This document shows, piece after piece, positions 1 through 10,868 of a stretch of DNA of 64,000 bases (position 1 is its first letter; every line of letters begins with the position of its first letter). The notes beneath the pieces were generated by a model. It had not been told where the DNA came from. It saw only the letters and a list, made by a program, of their open reading frames with translations, and made no database searches. The stretch is from Sinomicrobium weinanense (GTDB lineage: Bacteria > Bacteroidota > Bacteroidia > Flavobacteriales > Flavobacteriaceae), in NCBI RefSeq assembly GCF_018863395.1, contig NZ_JAHKRR010000001.1:1240001-1304000 (forward strand), given 5' to 3'. A program made the translations under genes and the position numbers.

Positions 1-597
1 ACAGGGAACAAGACCGGGGAAAACTGGAACAATCCCCATGAAAAAAGTAATTTCTTCTACGCCAAAGGTATCATATCCGGAGTCCTGGAACGCCTTCGCT
101 TTGAAGATATCAAATACACCCCTGTAAAGAGCGATGTCTTTTCGGAAGGGATCACCTTTAATCTCGACAAGGTTAAACTCGTAGATATAGGTGTGGTCAA
201 CTCCGAAATACTGAAAACCTTCGATATTAAACAGGAAGTACTGTATGCAGATTTTTACTGGGACAATATCCTGGAGCACCTGCAAACGGACGGGATAAAA
301 TATAAAGAAATCCCGAAATTCCCCGAAATACGAAGGGACTTTGCCTTATTGCTGGACACTTCGGTGCAGTTCAGCGATATTTATACCACTGCACGCCAGG
401 CAGAGCGAAAGCTCCTGAAAAATATCAACCTGTTCGACGTTTATGAAGGCGACAAGCTGCCGGAAGGCAAAAAATCCTACGCGGTGAGTTTTACCTTCCG
501 GGACGAAAACAAGACCCTTACCGATAAACAGGTAGACAAGATCATGGACAAGTTCCGTCAGGCTTTTGAAAAGCAGTTACAGGCAGAATTGCGATAA
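1..597 (+). CDS. pheT: Phenylalanyl-tRNA synthetase beta subunit, C-terminal part (5' end outside window)
   Basis: The reading frame is open from base 1 and ends at the TAA at 595-597, so this is the last 198 codons of a gene of roughly 800. The last 90 or so residues form the anticodon-binding fold of PheT (FDX-ACB): a KFPEIRRDFALLLD strand, then the LLKNINLFDVYEG and KSYAVSFTFRDENKTLTD segments typical of the family end. The enzyme is the cytoplasmic alpha2-beta2 ligase that charges tRNA-Phe; this domain contacts the tRNA anticodon stem. A strong intrinsic terminator follows 20 nt after the stop, so the transcript ends here. Identification is from recalled family motifs and is secure; the catalytic-like core lies outside the window. 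Confidence 0.95.
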   Translation, partial: TGNKTGENWNNPHEKSNFFYAKGIISGVLERLRFEDIKYTPVKSDVFSEGITFNLDKVKLVDIGVVNSEILKTFDIKQEVLYADFYWDNILEHLQTDGIKYKEIPKFPEIRRDFALLLDTSVQFSDIYTTARQAERKLLKNINLFDVYEGDKLPEGKKSYAVSFTFRDENKTLTDKQVDKIMDKFRQAFEKQLQAELR

Positions 598-617
598 AAA
601 CATACAAAGACAAAATC

Positions 618-664
618 AAAGAGCAGATAACGGCATCTTCGCCCCGTTGTCTGCTCTTTTTTTA
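618..664 (+). terminator. Rho-independent terminator after pheT
   Basis: A 16-bp stem (618-633 with 644-659, one G.T-type mismatch) closes a 10-nt loop and runs into a T tract (657-663). It lies 20 nt after the pheT stop. It is among the clearest intrinsic terminators in the window. Confidence 0.9.
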
Positions 665-863
665 TTGCCGACTGCCACCGGTTATTCACCCCACAACCCG
701 TACGGTATACTGTTTTTTCGCATTCAAAATAATCAATAACAATAAAAACAGATATCTATATAACTAAAATCGATTTTATTATTATAACATTCTATCCAAA
801 GAATTGAGTTCAGGCAGATTTTTTAGTAATTTTAAAGACAAGAACTTACGTATAATACAATAA

Positions 864-3083
<2,220 letters not shown>

Positions 3084-3089
3084 GCCCAG

Positions 3090-3201
3090 CTTCTTTGTGT
3101 ATCTCTGTGTGCTCTCTGTGATACTTTGTGAATAGCTCCCTCAAACCTGGGATTTGTTACACGGAGACTCACAGAGGCAACACAGAGGTCTCACAAAGAT
3201 T
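3090..3201. repeat. Long imperfect inverted repeat after katG (CTTTGTG-type dispersed repeat)
   Basis: The arm at 3090-3130 (built from CTTTGTG, CTCTGTG and CTCTGTGA words) is imperfectly complementary to 3155-3201 (CACAGAGG and CACAAAG words). The result is a long hairpin starting 6 nt after the katG stop. It may serve as terminator for katG, although no T tract follows. Related CACAAAG words recur at 8664-8700 before the endo-arabinanase start, so this looks like a dispersed intergenic repeat and not a gene-specific signal. Confidence 0.6.
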
Positions 3202-3272
3202 TTGATCTGTTAATTCCACATACAATACAAGCTATGAGTGTTATCTGACATACATTTCCGCCGGATATTTCA

Positions 3273-3304
3273 TTTGACAGTTCCCCTCATTTTCCGTACT
3301 TTTG
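3273..3304 (+). promoter_or_regulatory. Bacteroidota-type promoter for the 3330 gene
   Basis: TTTG at 3273-3276, a 20-nt spacer, then TACTTTTG at 3297-3304. Both match the Bacteroidota consensus (-33 TTTG, -7 TAnnTTTG) exactly. The predicted transcript would have a leader of about 20 nt before the ATG at 3330. Confidence 0.75.
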
Positions 3305-3329
3305 AATATATCTTCCTTACTTCAAAAAA

Positions 3330-4037
3330 ATGCTATTATCCAGGGTTAACATAGAGGATAAACTGCGCCGGTATCGTAACAGGTCCGCTCCCGATATACT
3401 GCAACAAGTGGAACGAATACTGGAAGAAGACCATCAAAAAGACCTCCTGATCGCCGGGAAACTGCAAAACAGCCCCTCCGGAATCAATAAACTCAATTTC
3501 GATAAATTAGATGCGGATCGCATATACCATATTTCACATATAAAAAAAATATGTACCGATTACAGGCTCCGTTTCCTGGACACCAGGTATTACAAAGGAG
3601 AATTTCCCCGCGAGGCCGTCACGGAGATCAAGCAACTGGAAAGTGAGCACCATGCCGAACTGAAAGGTTTTAAGCTCGTGGCTCCGGCAGGCCTGTTCCG
3701 CCTGAAAAATGCCGATGATCCCCTGCTCTTCGCTCCCCTGGGCAACGATTACTTTTACCTTATCCACCGATGGGGCAACGACCTCCATCCCTTTAGAAAA
3801 TGGATGATGCTCCCGTTCCGGAACCTGTTTAACCTGTTCCTGCTTATCTTCGTCATAAGCCTGGCCATCACGGCGATGATACCGCTAAAACTGTTCACCC
3901 CCCACCCCGACGCCTCGCATTTCTGGATGCTGTTCTTTTTTGTACTCAAGTCCATATGCGGTATTACGCTTTTCTATGCCTTTGCATTGGGGAAGAATTT
4001 TAACGGAATGGTCTGGAACAGTAAATACTATAATTAG
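3330..4037 (+). CDS. Unrecognised protein with two C-terminal membrane helices
   Basis: A 235-residue protein I do not recognise. The first 165 residues are charged and probably cytoplasmic, with no signal peptide. Two hydrophobic segments follow, at about 168-193 (NLFLLIFVISLAITAMI) and 203-225 (MLFFFVLKSICGITLFYAF), leaving a short tail; this is a C-terminally anchored inner-membrane protein. No catalytic motif is visible. It has its own consensus promoter just upstream, and the Crp/Fnr gene begins 12 nt after its stop, so the two are probably cotranscribed. The coding call rests on the promoter, the length and the tight spacing. Confidence 0.7.
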   Translation: MLLSRVNIEDKLRRYRNRSAPDILQQVERILEEDHQKDLLIAGKLQNSPSGINKLNFDKLDADRIYHISHIKKICTDYRLRFLDTRYYKGEFPREAVTEIKQLESEHHAELKGFKLVAPAGLFRLKNADDPLLFAPLGNDYFYLIHRWGNDLHPFRKWMMLPFRNLFNLFLLIFVISLAITAMIPLKLFTPHPDASHFWMLFFFVLKSICGITLFYAFALGKNFNGMVWNSKYYN

Positions 4038-4049
4038 ACTTTTGCAGGA

Positions 4050-4634
4050 ATGGACCCGACTCCCCTTTTGAATTATATCTCCCGGTATGTAAACCTGTCT
4101 GCCGAAGAAGAAGCCCTTTTAGTCTCTAAAGCAGGTTACAGAAAATACCTCAAAGGCCAGTTTGTCGTTCAGCAGGGTGATATTTGCCGTTACGAGAATT
4201 TTGTGCTTTCCGGCTGTCTCAAAACTTTTTACCCCGACCCGGAAGGACAGGAACACATCGTAATGTTCGCCGTTGAAAACTGGTGGGTTACCGACCTCGG
4301 TAGTTTTATTACCCGGACCCCCGCCCGCTTCAATGTGCAATGCCTGGAAAACACGGAACTGGTACAGTTCTCATATGATACCCTGGAGCAGCTCTATCTC
4401 GACATCCCGAAACTTGAACGCCTTTTTCGTATTATTCTTCAAAAGGCGTATGTGGCTTCACAGGACAGGCTTGTGAGGAATTTCAGCCTGCCCGCAAGAG
4501 AAAGGTATACCGAATTCCGCAGGCAGTACCCGGGTATAGAGCAACGTGTACCGCAATATATGATAGCTTCATACCTCGGCATTACCAAAGAATTCTTAAG
4601 CAGGATCAAGAACAGGCCTGAAGAAGAAAGTTAA
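4050..4634 (+). CDS. Crp/Fnr-family transcriptional regulator
   Basis: A 194-residue regulator. Residues about 20-120 form a cyclic-nucleotide-binding-type beta-roll (KGQFVVQQGD, then ENFVLSGCLKTF), and residues about 150-190 a short C-terminal winged helix with recognition helix ASYLGITKEFLSRIKNR. The beta-roll lacks the classical phosphate-binding RxS motif, so cAMP is unlikely to be the ligand; this is usual for Bacteroidota paralogues. There are no FNR-type iron-sulphur cysteines. It follows the membrane protein at 3330 by 12 nt and precedes a DoxX gene by 87 nt. Small Crp-like regulators beside DoxX genes are common in this phylum, so control of the DoxX gene is a reasonable inference. 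Confidence 0.9.
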   Translation: MDPTPLLNYISRYVNLSAEEEALLVSKAGYRKYLKGQFVVQQGDICRYENFVLSGCLKTFYPDPEGQEHIVMFAVENWWVTDLGSFITRTPARFNVQCLENTELVQFSYDTLEQLYLDIPKLERLFRIILQKAYVASQDRLVRNFSLPARERYTEFRRQYPGIEQRVPQYMIASYLGITKEFLSRIKNRPEEES

Positions 4635-4721
4635 ACTGGTTTAACCTTTTTTATTGACCTGGTTCATTTTCTCCCCCTTTTTCTTTACGGACCTTTACAG
4701 GGAACAAAATACCTTACTGCG

Positions 4722-5168
4722 ATGAATACCATAAAAAGAAAAATTTTCCGGACCTCCGGAACCATTGTTCCTTTGGTTTTACGACTGGGCCTCGGCATAG
4801 TGATATTACCACACGGTTATCAGAAAATAACTGCCTTCTCCCCGGTTATGGGCCATCTTACACAGGATTACGGCCTTCCCGGTATAATTGCCGTAACTGT
4901 GATCCTGACAGAGTTCCTTGCTCCCCTATTTTTGCTGACCGGCCTGGCCAGCCGCATTGCCGCTTTTCTCATAGGTATAGTAATGCTCGGGGCCATCCCT
5001 TATCACTGGGGCAACGGATTTTTTATGAACTGGTTCGGCAACCAGGCCGGGGAAGGTTTTGAATTTCACCTGCTGGCTATCGCCATGGTCATAGGAATTG
5101 TAATCGAAGGCGGAGGAAAATTTGCTTTAGACAGGATTGTTATACGCGAACACAGGCAGAATGATTAA
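4722..5168 (+). CDS. DoxX-family integral membrane protein
   Basis: 148 residues with four predicted membrane helices. The DoxX signature is present: a first helix with LRLGLGIVILPHGYQKI, then GLPGIIAVTVILTEFLAPLFLL, AFLIGIVMLGAI and a last helix around HLLAIAMVIGIVIEGGG. DoxX proteins sit in the inner membrane and are linked to quinone, redox or thiosulphate chemistry, but the reaction of most members is unknown. It lies downstream of the Crp/Fnr gene on the same strand. The start ATG follows an A/T-rich leader. A GC-rich hairpin lies 10 nt after the stop. Confidence 0.9.
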   Translation: MNTIKRKIFRTSGTIVPLVLRLGLGIVILPHGYQKITAFSPVMGHLTQDYGLPGIIAVTVILTEFLAPLFLLTGLASRIAAFLIGIVMLGAIPYHWGNGFFMNWFGNQAGEGFEFHLLAIAMVIGIVIEGGGKFALDRIVIREHRQND

Positions 5169-5178
5169 GAGTTGTGAA

Positions 5179-5201
5179 GAACCCCGGGGGTTCCGGGGTT
5201 C
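5179..5201 (+). terminator. GC-rich hairpin after the doxX gene
   Basis: A 9-bp perfect stem (GAACCCCGG with CCGGGGTTC) with a 5-nt loop, 10 nt after the DoxX stop. The following sequence has no T tract, so it is a weak intrinsic terminator or only an RNA-stabilising 3' hairpin. The rest of the gap up to 5456 shows no supported gene. Confidence 0.45.
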
Positions 5202-5456
5202 ATTTCGCAGGCTAAATGTCCGGTTTGTGGTGTGTTCAACCGGAAGCAGCCCCAAAAGGCTGTCATTTTTTCCAGGATAAAATTGTATTTTTACCTTAAG
5301 ACCCGAGGCTACACCGATATAAAACCCTGTTTTAGATCATTTGCACCTCTATATGACCACTTTCCGGAAACGAATACCGTTACGGTAAAACAGGTACTGG
5401 TTTTAGTCGGGCTTAACACCATAAAATATTAAGGCATAATATTCCCGGACTTTAAA

Positions 5457-6314
5457 ATGAAAAAAATACTCCCGACCGAAAAATTCCACACCCTCAAACC
5501 GAAACAATTGTCTTTGCATAAGTATATCGCTTATTACTATTTCCACTCCATTCCGGAAAAAGGACTACAACGAAAAATTGTTTTTTATCCCAATTATCTT
5601 TTGGCCTTAACCGTTTACCAGGCCTCTATGTTGAAATTTGACCAAAACACGGCAACGAGTCAACCCGTCAATTCTGATTACTTTCATCATTACTACGGCG
5701 GTATCAGGCGGGAGTTCAGGGGGTCCATAATGAATTCTCCCTTTGAAAAAATAGGAATCGTCTTTCAGCCCCTGGGCCTGCAATATTTTTCCGATGTCCC
5801 TATCGGCCCGTTTATTCCCCGGGGAACCGATTTGTCGTTCAGTTACTTCAGGAAGAAAATGCAGGGCACTCTGAAAAAAGTCTTTAAAACCGGGGACTTG
5901 AATGCCAAAGTAGGTTTCTTGGATGACTTTTTCACCTCTCAATTATGTGTTTTTGACAACAAATTGTTGATCAACTCGGTAGAACTCATTATAAATACCG
6001 AACAAAACAAGAAAGTCAAAGAAGTAGCCGAATCGATGAAAACATCATCCAAAACGCTGAACAGGGAATTCAAAAAGCATATGAATTGTACGGTGAAAGA
6101 CTACCTGGAAGTGGTGCAGTTCAGAAAGGCTTTTAATCACTATTTGAGCGGGAATGGCGAAAAAAATTTAACCGAACTCGCTATGGAATTTGACTACTAT
6201 GACCAATCGGAATTCATCAATAAGTTCAGGAAACTAACCGGGATCAATCCTAAAAAACTATTTTCTTCGGTAGAAAACTTTGGCGGAGAAAAATTGTACT
6301 GGAACACCCTTTGA
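5457..6314 (+). CDS. AraC-family transcriptional regulator
   Basis: 285 residues. The first 170 or so form the N-terminal ligand or oligomerisation domain of the type that begins with LSLHKYIAYYYFHSIPE and carries an FQPLGLQYFSDVP segment. Residues about 185-280 are the double helix-turn-helix AraC domain: KVKEVAESMKTSSKTLNREF as first HTH and LTELAMEFDYYDQSEFINKF as second, with the GINPKK end. It is transcribed towards the esterase at 6415, 100 nt away on the same strand, so regulating that gene is plausible. It is convergent with the arabinan locus, and a role there is possible but unsupported. Confidence 0.92.
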   Translation: MKKILPTEKFHTLKPKQLSLHKYIAYYYFHSIPEKGLQRKIVFYPNYLLALTVYQASMLKFDQNTATSQPVNSDYFHHYYGGIRREFRGSIMNSPFEKIGIVFQPLGLQYFSDVPIGPFIPRGTDLSFSYFRKKMQGTLKKVFKTGDLNAKVGFLDDFFTSQLCVFDNKLLINSVELIINTEQNKKVKEVAESMKTSSKTLNREFKKHMNCTVKDYLEVVQFRKAFNHYLSGNGEKNLTELAMEFDYYDQSEFINKFRKLTGINPKKLFSSVENFGGEKLYWNTL

Positions 6315-6383
6315 AATTTGTTCTTTACCATATTTTTCAGGGCATCTGTCCCATTTTTCCAATTTTTTGATCGTTTACCACAG

Positions 6384-6391
6384 TAGTTTTG
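6384..6391 (+). promoter_or_regulatory. -7 promoter element before the esterase
   Basis: TAGTTTTG matches TAnnTTTG and ends 23 nt before the ATG at 6415. The nearest upstream TTTG (6366-6369) is only 14 nt away, shorter than the usual spacer, so only the -7 box is well supported. It also argues against a start upstream of 6415. Confidence 0.5.
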
Positions 6392-6414
6392 TCTCCAACC
6401 TTAATTTTATAAAT

Positions 6415-7569
6415 ATGAAGTATCAAATTACACTATTATTTATTCTTTCGGGAATAATTTCATTTGCCCAGAACATCCGGAAAATCAACTTTCATTCAGA
6501 TGTTCTCAACCAGGACAGGAAAGTCTGGATCTATACACCGGCAGGTTTTGAAGAGGATGAGGACCATTATGAAGTTATTTACGTATTTGATGCTCAGGTA
6601 CGGTTTTATTTTGACCTGATCCATTCGGGCATTCAGTTTTTGAGTAATGAGCGGTACATCGTTGTCGGGGATGTTTCGCCTTATGATGAAGCGACCCAAT
6701 ACAATCGGAATACGGATTTTTTCCCTAAGCCCGTACACGAAAATCCGGAAACCTATTACGACGGGTGGAACGGCAATGCACAAAAGCACCTGGAATACCT
6801 TTATAAAGAATTAACTCCCTACCTGGAAAAAAATTACAGAACCCTGCCCAACCGAACGGCCGTGGGGCATTCCAACGGAGGGACATTTATACTTTACTGC
6901 CTGCTTCAACAACCCGATCTGTTTAACAACTACATTGCCGTTTCGCCCAATATGGCTTATGATCAGGAACAGATGATAGAACGGTTTAAAAAGTTTGATG
7001 GTAACTCGCTCAAATCAGAGAAATTTATCTATGTCAGCCATGCCGATGAAAGCCAGTGGAAAGGCTGGAAAGAAGCACGGGAGAAATGGTACGATTGGTT
7101 AAAAACCAACCCTTCAGATCAGATAACCTATGAAATTGAAGATTTGTCAGACTATACCCATTTTAATTCTTTTCCGTTTGCTTCCATGTCCGGTTTAAAA
7201 AAATTTACAACCTATTGGTCCCATGACGTAGACAGAGTACTCAGCTATAAAAAGAGCTTAAAAACCATATTAGGTCCGGCATACAGCTCAAGTTTAAACA
7301 CCCTGGCTTACAGTTATTTTCACGATGACAAACCCGACTCAGCAATAAAAGTCATAGACACCGCCATTGCCGAATGTCCTGAAGATGATAATCTGTACGA
7401 CAGTAAAGGAGAGTTTCTGGAAGACTCAAAACAATATGATAAAGCGGGGAAATACTACCAAAAAGCCCTGGAAGTCCTGAAAACCAACAAAGAAAAAATG
7501 AGCGCATCAGATTATGATTATAAAATAAAACTCTATCAGAAGAATTATATGCGGGTAAAGGATCTGTAA
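6415..7569 (+). CDS. Secreted alpha/beta-hydrolase esterase (esterase D/Fes type) with C-terminal TPR-like region
   Basis: 384 residues from the ATG at 6415, where a signal peptide begins (MKYQITLLFILSGIISFAQ). The frame extends upstream to 6280 but that part covers the -7 box. Residues about 20-270 are a putative-esterase (IroE/Fes/esterase D) fold with RKVWIYTPAGFEE, the nucleophile elbow GHSNGG (Ser153) and a likely catalytic His in DYTHFNSFPF. Residues about 285-380 are a helical TPR-like extension (LNTLAYSYFHDDKPDSAIKV, QYDKAGKYYQKALEVLK). Probably periplasmic or surface-exposed. Members hydrolyse acyl, acetyl or siderophore esters; the substrate cannot be told here. An AraC regulator precedes it. 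Confidence 0.88.
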   Translation: MKYQITLLFILSGIISFAQNIRKINFHSDVLNQDRKVWIYTPAGFEEDEDHYEVIYVFDAQVRFYFDLIHSGIQFLSNERYIVVGDVSPYDEATQYNRNTDFFPKPVHENPETYYDGWNGNAQKHLEYLYKELTPYLEKNYRTLPNRTAVGHSNGGTFILYCLLQQPDLFNNYIAVSPNMAYDQEQMIERFKKFDGNSLKSEKFIYVSHADESQWKGWKEAREKWYDWLKTNPSDQITYEIEDLSDYTHFNSFPFASMSGLKKFTTYWSHDVDRVLSYKKSLKTILGPAYSSSLNTLAYSYFHDDKPDSAIKVIDTAIAECPEDDNLYDSKGEFLEDSKQYDKAGKYYQKALEVLKTNKEKMSASDYDYKIKLYQKNYMRVKDL

Positions 7570-7666
7570 AGTTTTTGAAAACCCGGGCGTTGCAGGCATT
7601 ATAAATATTGTATTTTATCTGGATTTTACAGGCATGAGGGTCGTATTTTCTCCTGAAGTTCACAGG

Positions 7667-8650
7667 TCATAACCTACTTTGATCCACTTCCGGCCAGCCA
7701 TCTTTCCAGGATACTTCCATTATTTTCAGTTTGGGTTTTCCCTCATCCGAATTGTCATAGGCGTGAAAGATCAGGTAATCCTTTCCGTCAAAAGTGTAGA
7801 TGCTGTTGTGTCCTGCACCGGCCCAGCGGGCATTACCCGTTATGACCGGGGTACCGCCTCCTTCGGTCATGGGTTTTCCGGCTTTATCTGTATAGGGACC
7901 GGAAATATTTTCGGAACGCCCTGCCATAACTTTATAGGTGCTGTCTTCTCCACGGCAACAGAAATCAAAGGAAACGAACAGGTAATACCAGTCGTCTTTT
8001 TTAAAGATAAAAGGCGCTTCTATGGCCGCATCTCCCGGCTGGGTGTCTTCCGTAAAGGAATGGCGTTCTCTTTTGGCGATGGTATACCACTCTTCGGGCC
8101 GTGCTACGGACAGGAGGTCATCCGATAAGCGAACGAGTTTCATCCCTCCCCAGAACGAACCGAAGGTGAGCCAGGGAGCCCCTGCATCATCAAACACGAG
8201 GTTGGGGTCTATGGCATTCCACAGGTCCCGGTTGGGAACGGACTGCACAACAATGCCGTGATCTGTCCATTTGTAATCCTTATCGCCGGGACTCAGTGTA
8301 ACATTGGTAGCCACACCAATAGCACTGGTATTCTTTGCAAAGGCGGAAACGGAATAATAGAGATAATACCTGCCGTTGTAAAAGGAAATGTCCGGAGCCC
8401 AGATATGGTTCTTAAATCCGGGGACAACTTCTTCCGACCAGGACGGCGCCGTTTGAAACACCGGTTTTTCCTTCTTCCATGTCTTCAGGTCGGGAGAAGA
8501 GAACACGGAAACGCCCATACCGGTACAAAAGAGGTAATACCTATCCCCTTCTTTGGCCACCACGGGGTCGTGGACACTTATATCCTGGGCACAACCTGGG
8601 GAAATGATATACAGTACGGCCAGAAAGAATAAATATTTCCTGAAATTCAT
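7667..8650 (-). CDS. Arabinan endo-1,5-alpha-L-arabinanase (GH43), probable lipoprotein
   Basis: 327 residues from the ATG at 8650; the frame opens at 8677 but the first nine codons read through a dispersed CACAAAG repeat. MNFRKYLFFLAVLYIISPGC ends in a plausible lipobox with Cys20, so the enzyme is probably lipidated. GH43 five-blade propeller with catalytic base Asp28 (HDPVV), pKa modulator Asp148 (NAIDPNLVFDD) and acid Glu211 (EAPFIF). The FDFCCRGEDSTYKVMAGRS segment is characteristic of endo-arabinanases. It would cut the alpha-1,5-arabinan backbone, as last gene of the susC-susD-GH43-GH51 locus. Gap to GH51 is 150 nt. Confidence 0.9.
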   Translation of the reverse strand: MNFRKYLFFLAVLYIISPGCAQDISVHDPVVAKEGDRYYLFCTGMGVSVFSSPDLKTWKKEKPVFQTAPSWSEEVVPGFKNHIWAPDISFYNGRYYLYYSVSAFAKNTSAIGVATNVTLSPGDKDYKWTDHGIVVQSVPNRDLWNAIDPNLVFDDAGAPWLTFGSFWGGMKLVRLSDDLLSVARPEEWYTIAKRERHSFTEDTQPGDAAIEAPFIFKKDDWYYLFVSFDFCCRGEDSTYKVMAGRSENISGPYTDKAGKPMTEGGGTPVITGNARWAGAGHNSIYTFDGKDYLIFHAYDNSDEGKPKLKIMEVSWKDGWPEVDQSRL

Positions 8651-8657
8651 GGTATAT

Positions 8658-8761
8658 GGTTTAACCACAAAGGGCACAAAGCAGGCGCAGAGGACACAAA
8701 ATTGCGATCTTTTTAACTGCTTATGTGTTCATTGCTTTGTACCTGCTCTATGTTTTTGGTG
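8658..8761. repeat. CACAAAG-type dispersed repeat between GH51 and endo-arabinanase genes
   Basis: The segment ACCACAAAG-GGCACAAAG-CAGG at 8662-8684 is imperfectly complementary to the CTTTGTACCTGCTC region at 8733-8755. It uses the same words as the hairpin after katG. Its position inside the locus could make it an RNA hairpin tuning expression of the last gene, but it is probably repeat DNA. Confidence 0.45.
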
Positions 8762-8800
8762 ATTGTTTATTTTCTTTCTGTTTTTAAAAGCCTTCCGGGT

Positions 8801-10780
8801 TTATCTTTTCTTTACCCGGATCACATTGACCGAATACGGTTGCAGGGCAACATCCAACCTGTCCTTTTTCGCCTTTACGCTCTTCTCTTTCGGCGATATA
8901 CTGACCGGGTGATCCAGAGAGTTTTCGGCGGCGAGGTCACCGGTTTGCAATACAGTGATCTTTGCAGTATCCGCGAGGCGGGAAACTCCTCTGAATGTTA
9001 TCTTTTCCTGCTTCTCCTTTCCGGATGTGTTTACGATCTTTACGATGATCTCATTGGTGTTTTTGTCCAGGGAAGCGGTAGCGTAAAGTTCCCCCTGCCC
9101 GGTGATGGCCTTACCGTTTAGCCGTACCGGAACTACATGCGTGCCCTTGTTCCGGGAAAATAGTTTCTGCACATAATAATTGGGTGTTCCGTAAGATCCC
9201 AGATTATCGAACCAGATGAGGTCCGGCGTCCATTGCCAGCCGTCTTTATGAGCCATGAGAGGTGCGTATGAAGTGAGGTGCACGACTTCGGCATTGCGTT
9301 CCAGCCCGGTGATAAATGCAGCTTCCGAAAGGGCGCATTCCCAGTTGTTCCTGTTTTCGGGGCTGGCGATGGCCACACTTTGTGCGGCATATTCCCCGGC
9401 AAATATTTTCGGGCCGTTGCGGTCGTAACTGTCATAACGGTCTGCATTTTCCCGAAACCATTCCGGAGAGCGGTAATAATGTTCGTCTATGATCTCGGCG
9501 TTCAGTTTTTTGAGTTCCTTCATTCCGTATTCGAAATATTCTCCGTCCGGGAAGGGACCGCTTCCGGATACGATGATCATATCGGGGTATTTTTCTTTTA
9601 TGGCTTTTTCAAAGACCTTATAACGTTTTATGTACTCAGGGCCCCACTGTTCGTTTCCGACCCCGATATATTTCATGTTAAACGGCTCGGGGTGCCCCAT
9701 GTCTTTCCGTATTTTACCCCAGGAGGAATTTACAGGGCCGTTGGCAAACTCTATGAGGTCGAGCGCATCCTGTATATACGGATCGAGTTCATCCATAGGA
9801 GCCAGTTCTCCTGTATTGAACTGGCAGGCGATCCCGCAGCTCAGGATGGGCAGGGGCTCTGCACCCAGGTCTTCAGCCAGTTGGAAATACTCGAAAAACC
9901 CCAGCCCGAAAGACTGGTAATAATCCGGTGTAAGCCTATGCTCAAATTCCATGTTCCAGCGGTTGACCATGCCTTCCCGGTCTTCAATGGGGCCTACGGT
10001 CTTTTTCCACTGGTATCGTTCGTTCAGGGTCCTTCCCTCTACTATACAGCCCCCGGGGAACCTGAGGAAGCCGGGGTCCATATCATACAATAGCTGCACC
10101 AGGTCCTTCCGCAGCCCGTTGGGGCGGTTTTTCCAGGTCTCTTCGGGAAAGACCGAGATCATATCCAGGTCAATGGTGCCTTTCCCTTCAAAGGTGATCT
10201 TTAACTGTGCTTTGGCTGCTGTTCCGGTCGGGATGATGGCCGTTTTATATTTTTTCCATTCCCCGTCCCCGGGCTGTATGGATGTCTCTCCCAGCACCTT
10301 TCCGGATTCATCGACAAAACGGAAATGTACCCGGGAAATATTTCCTTCATGCTTTGCGGCCATCAAGGAAAGGTTGTAAGTCTCTCCTTCTTTTATTCCC
10401 ATGCCGCGGAAACCTTCGTTGATAAGGCTGTATCCCTTATCGTTCTTCACCTCCACCCTGCAAAAATGAGGATTGTGTTCCCTGTTCGATCTCAGGACGC
10501 TGGCAAAACCGGAATTTTCATTCAGGGAATGACGGTCGCTATTGGGCTGGGACCACCCCATCAGCGGGAAAGTAAATTCAAAAGAACGGTTTTTAACCAG
10601 CTCGGCATAAAGTCCGCCGTCCGCAGCGAAGTTGATGTCCTCAAAGAAAATGCCGTACATAGTGGGCTGTATTTCCGCTACGATGTCATCCGCACTGACC
10701 ACCAGGGGGGCGGACTGCTGGGCACGAACTCCGGCGAAAAAAACGAGGCCGGCTAAACTTGTTATGATTGGTTTTATCAT
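8801..10780 (-). CDS. Alpha-L-arabinofuranosidase (GH51)
   Basis: 659 residues with signal peptide (MIKPIITSLAGLVFFAGVRA), so exported. N-terminal region begins IQPTMYGIFFEDINFAADGG, the classic start of large GH51 enzymes, with a carbohydrate-binding-like beta domain inserted before the TIM barrel. Catalytic residues visible: acid/base Glu377 in VGNEQWGPEY, and probable nucleophile Glu463 in FAGEYAAQS. Glu433 in DEHYYRSPEW is another conserved site. The C-terminus is the beta-sandwich of the arabinofuranosidase family. It removes terminal arabinofuranose from arabinan side chains or oligomers and fits between two GH43 genes in this locus. The short-unit repeat TTAGAT lies directly upstream of its start. 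Confidence 0.95.
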   Translation of the reverse strand: MIKPIITSLAGLVFFAGVRAQQSAPLVVSADDIVAEIQPTMYGIFFEDINFAADGGLYAELVKNRSFEFTFPLMGWSQPNSDRHSLNENSGFASVLRSNREHNPHFCRVEVKNDKGYSLINEGFRGMGIKEGETYNLSLMAAKHEGNISRVHFRFVDESGKVLGETSIQPGDGEWKKYKTAIIPTGTAAKAQLKITFEGKGTIDLDMISVFPEETWKNRPNGLRKDLVQLLYDMDPGFLRFPGGCIVEGRTLNERYQWKKTVGPIEDREGMVNRWNMEFEHRLTPDYYQSFGLGFFEYFQLAEDLGAEPLPILSCGIACQFNTGELAPMDELDPYIQDALDLIEFANGPVNSSWGKIRKDMGHPEPFNMKYIGVGNEQWGPEYIKRYKVFEKAIKEKYPDMIIVSGSGPFPDGEYFEYGMKELKKLNAEIIDEHYYRSPEWFRENADRYDSYDRNGPKIFAGEYAAQSVAIASPENRNNWECALSEAAFITGLERNAEVVHLTSYAPLMAHKDGWQWTPDLIWFDNLGSYGTPNYYVQKLFSRNKGTHVVPVRLNGKAITGQGELYATASLDKNTNEIIVKIVNTSGKEKQEKITFRGVSRLADTAKITVLQTGDLAAENSLDHPVSISPKEKSVKAKKDRLDVALQPYSVNVIRVKKR

Positions 10781-10784
10781 GATG

Positions 10785-10823
10785 GTTAGATGTTAGATTT
10801 CAGATATTAGATTTTAGATAACT
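10785..10823. repeat. TTAGAT-word repeat upstream of GH51
   Basis: Five or so degenerate copies of TTAGAT/CAGATA occur in a row in the 88-nt gap between the GH43 and GH51 genes. It belongs to the class of word-like repeats seen at many junctions in this window. Confidence 0.6.
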
Positions 10824-10868
10824 TATTATCAAATTATCTCATTACACATGATCTTATTGTTCTACCGG

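Noticed and set aside
5232-5432. 66-codon open frame between doxX and the AraC gene
   Set aside because: No recognisable motif, no promoter box or leader of the local type, and composition like non-coding DNA; treated as chance.
9278-10093. Long open frames antisense to GH51, and similar long antisense frames over katG, amidohydrolase, SusC and DUF349 genes
   Set aside because: They mirror the codon pattern of well-identified genes on the other strand; no family motifs.
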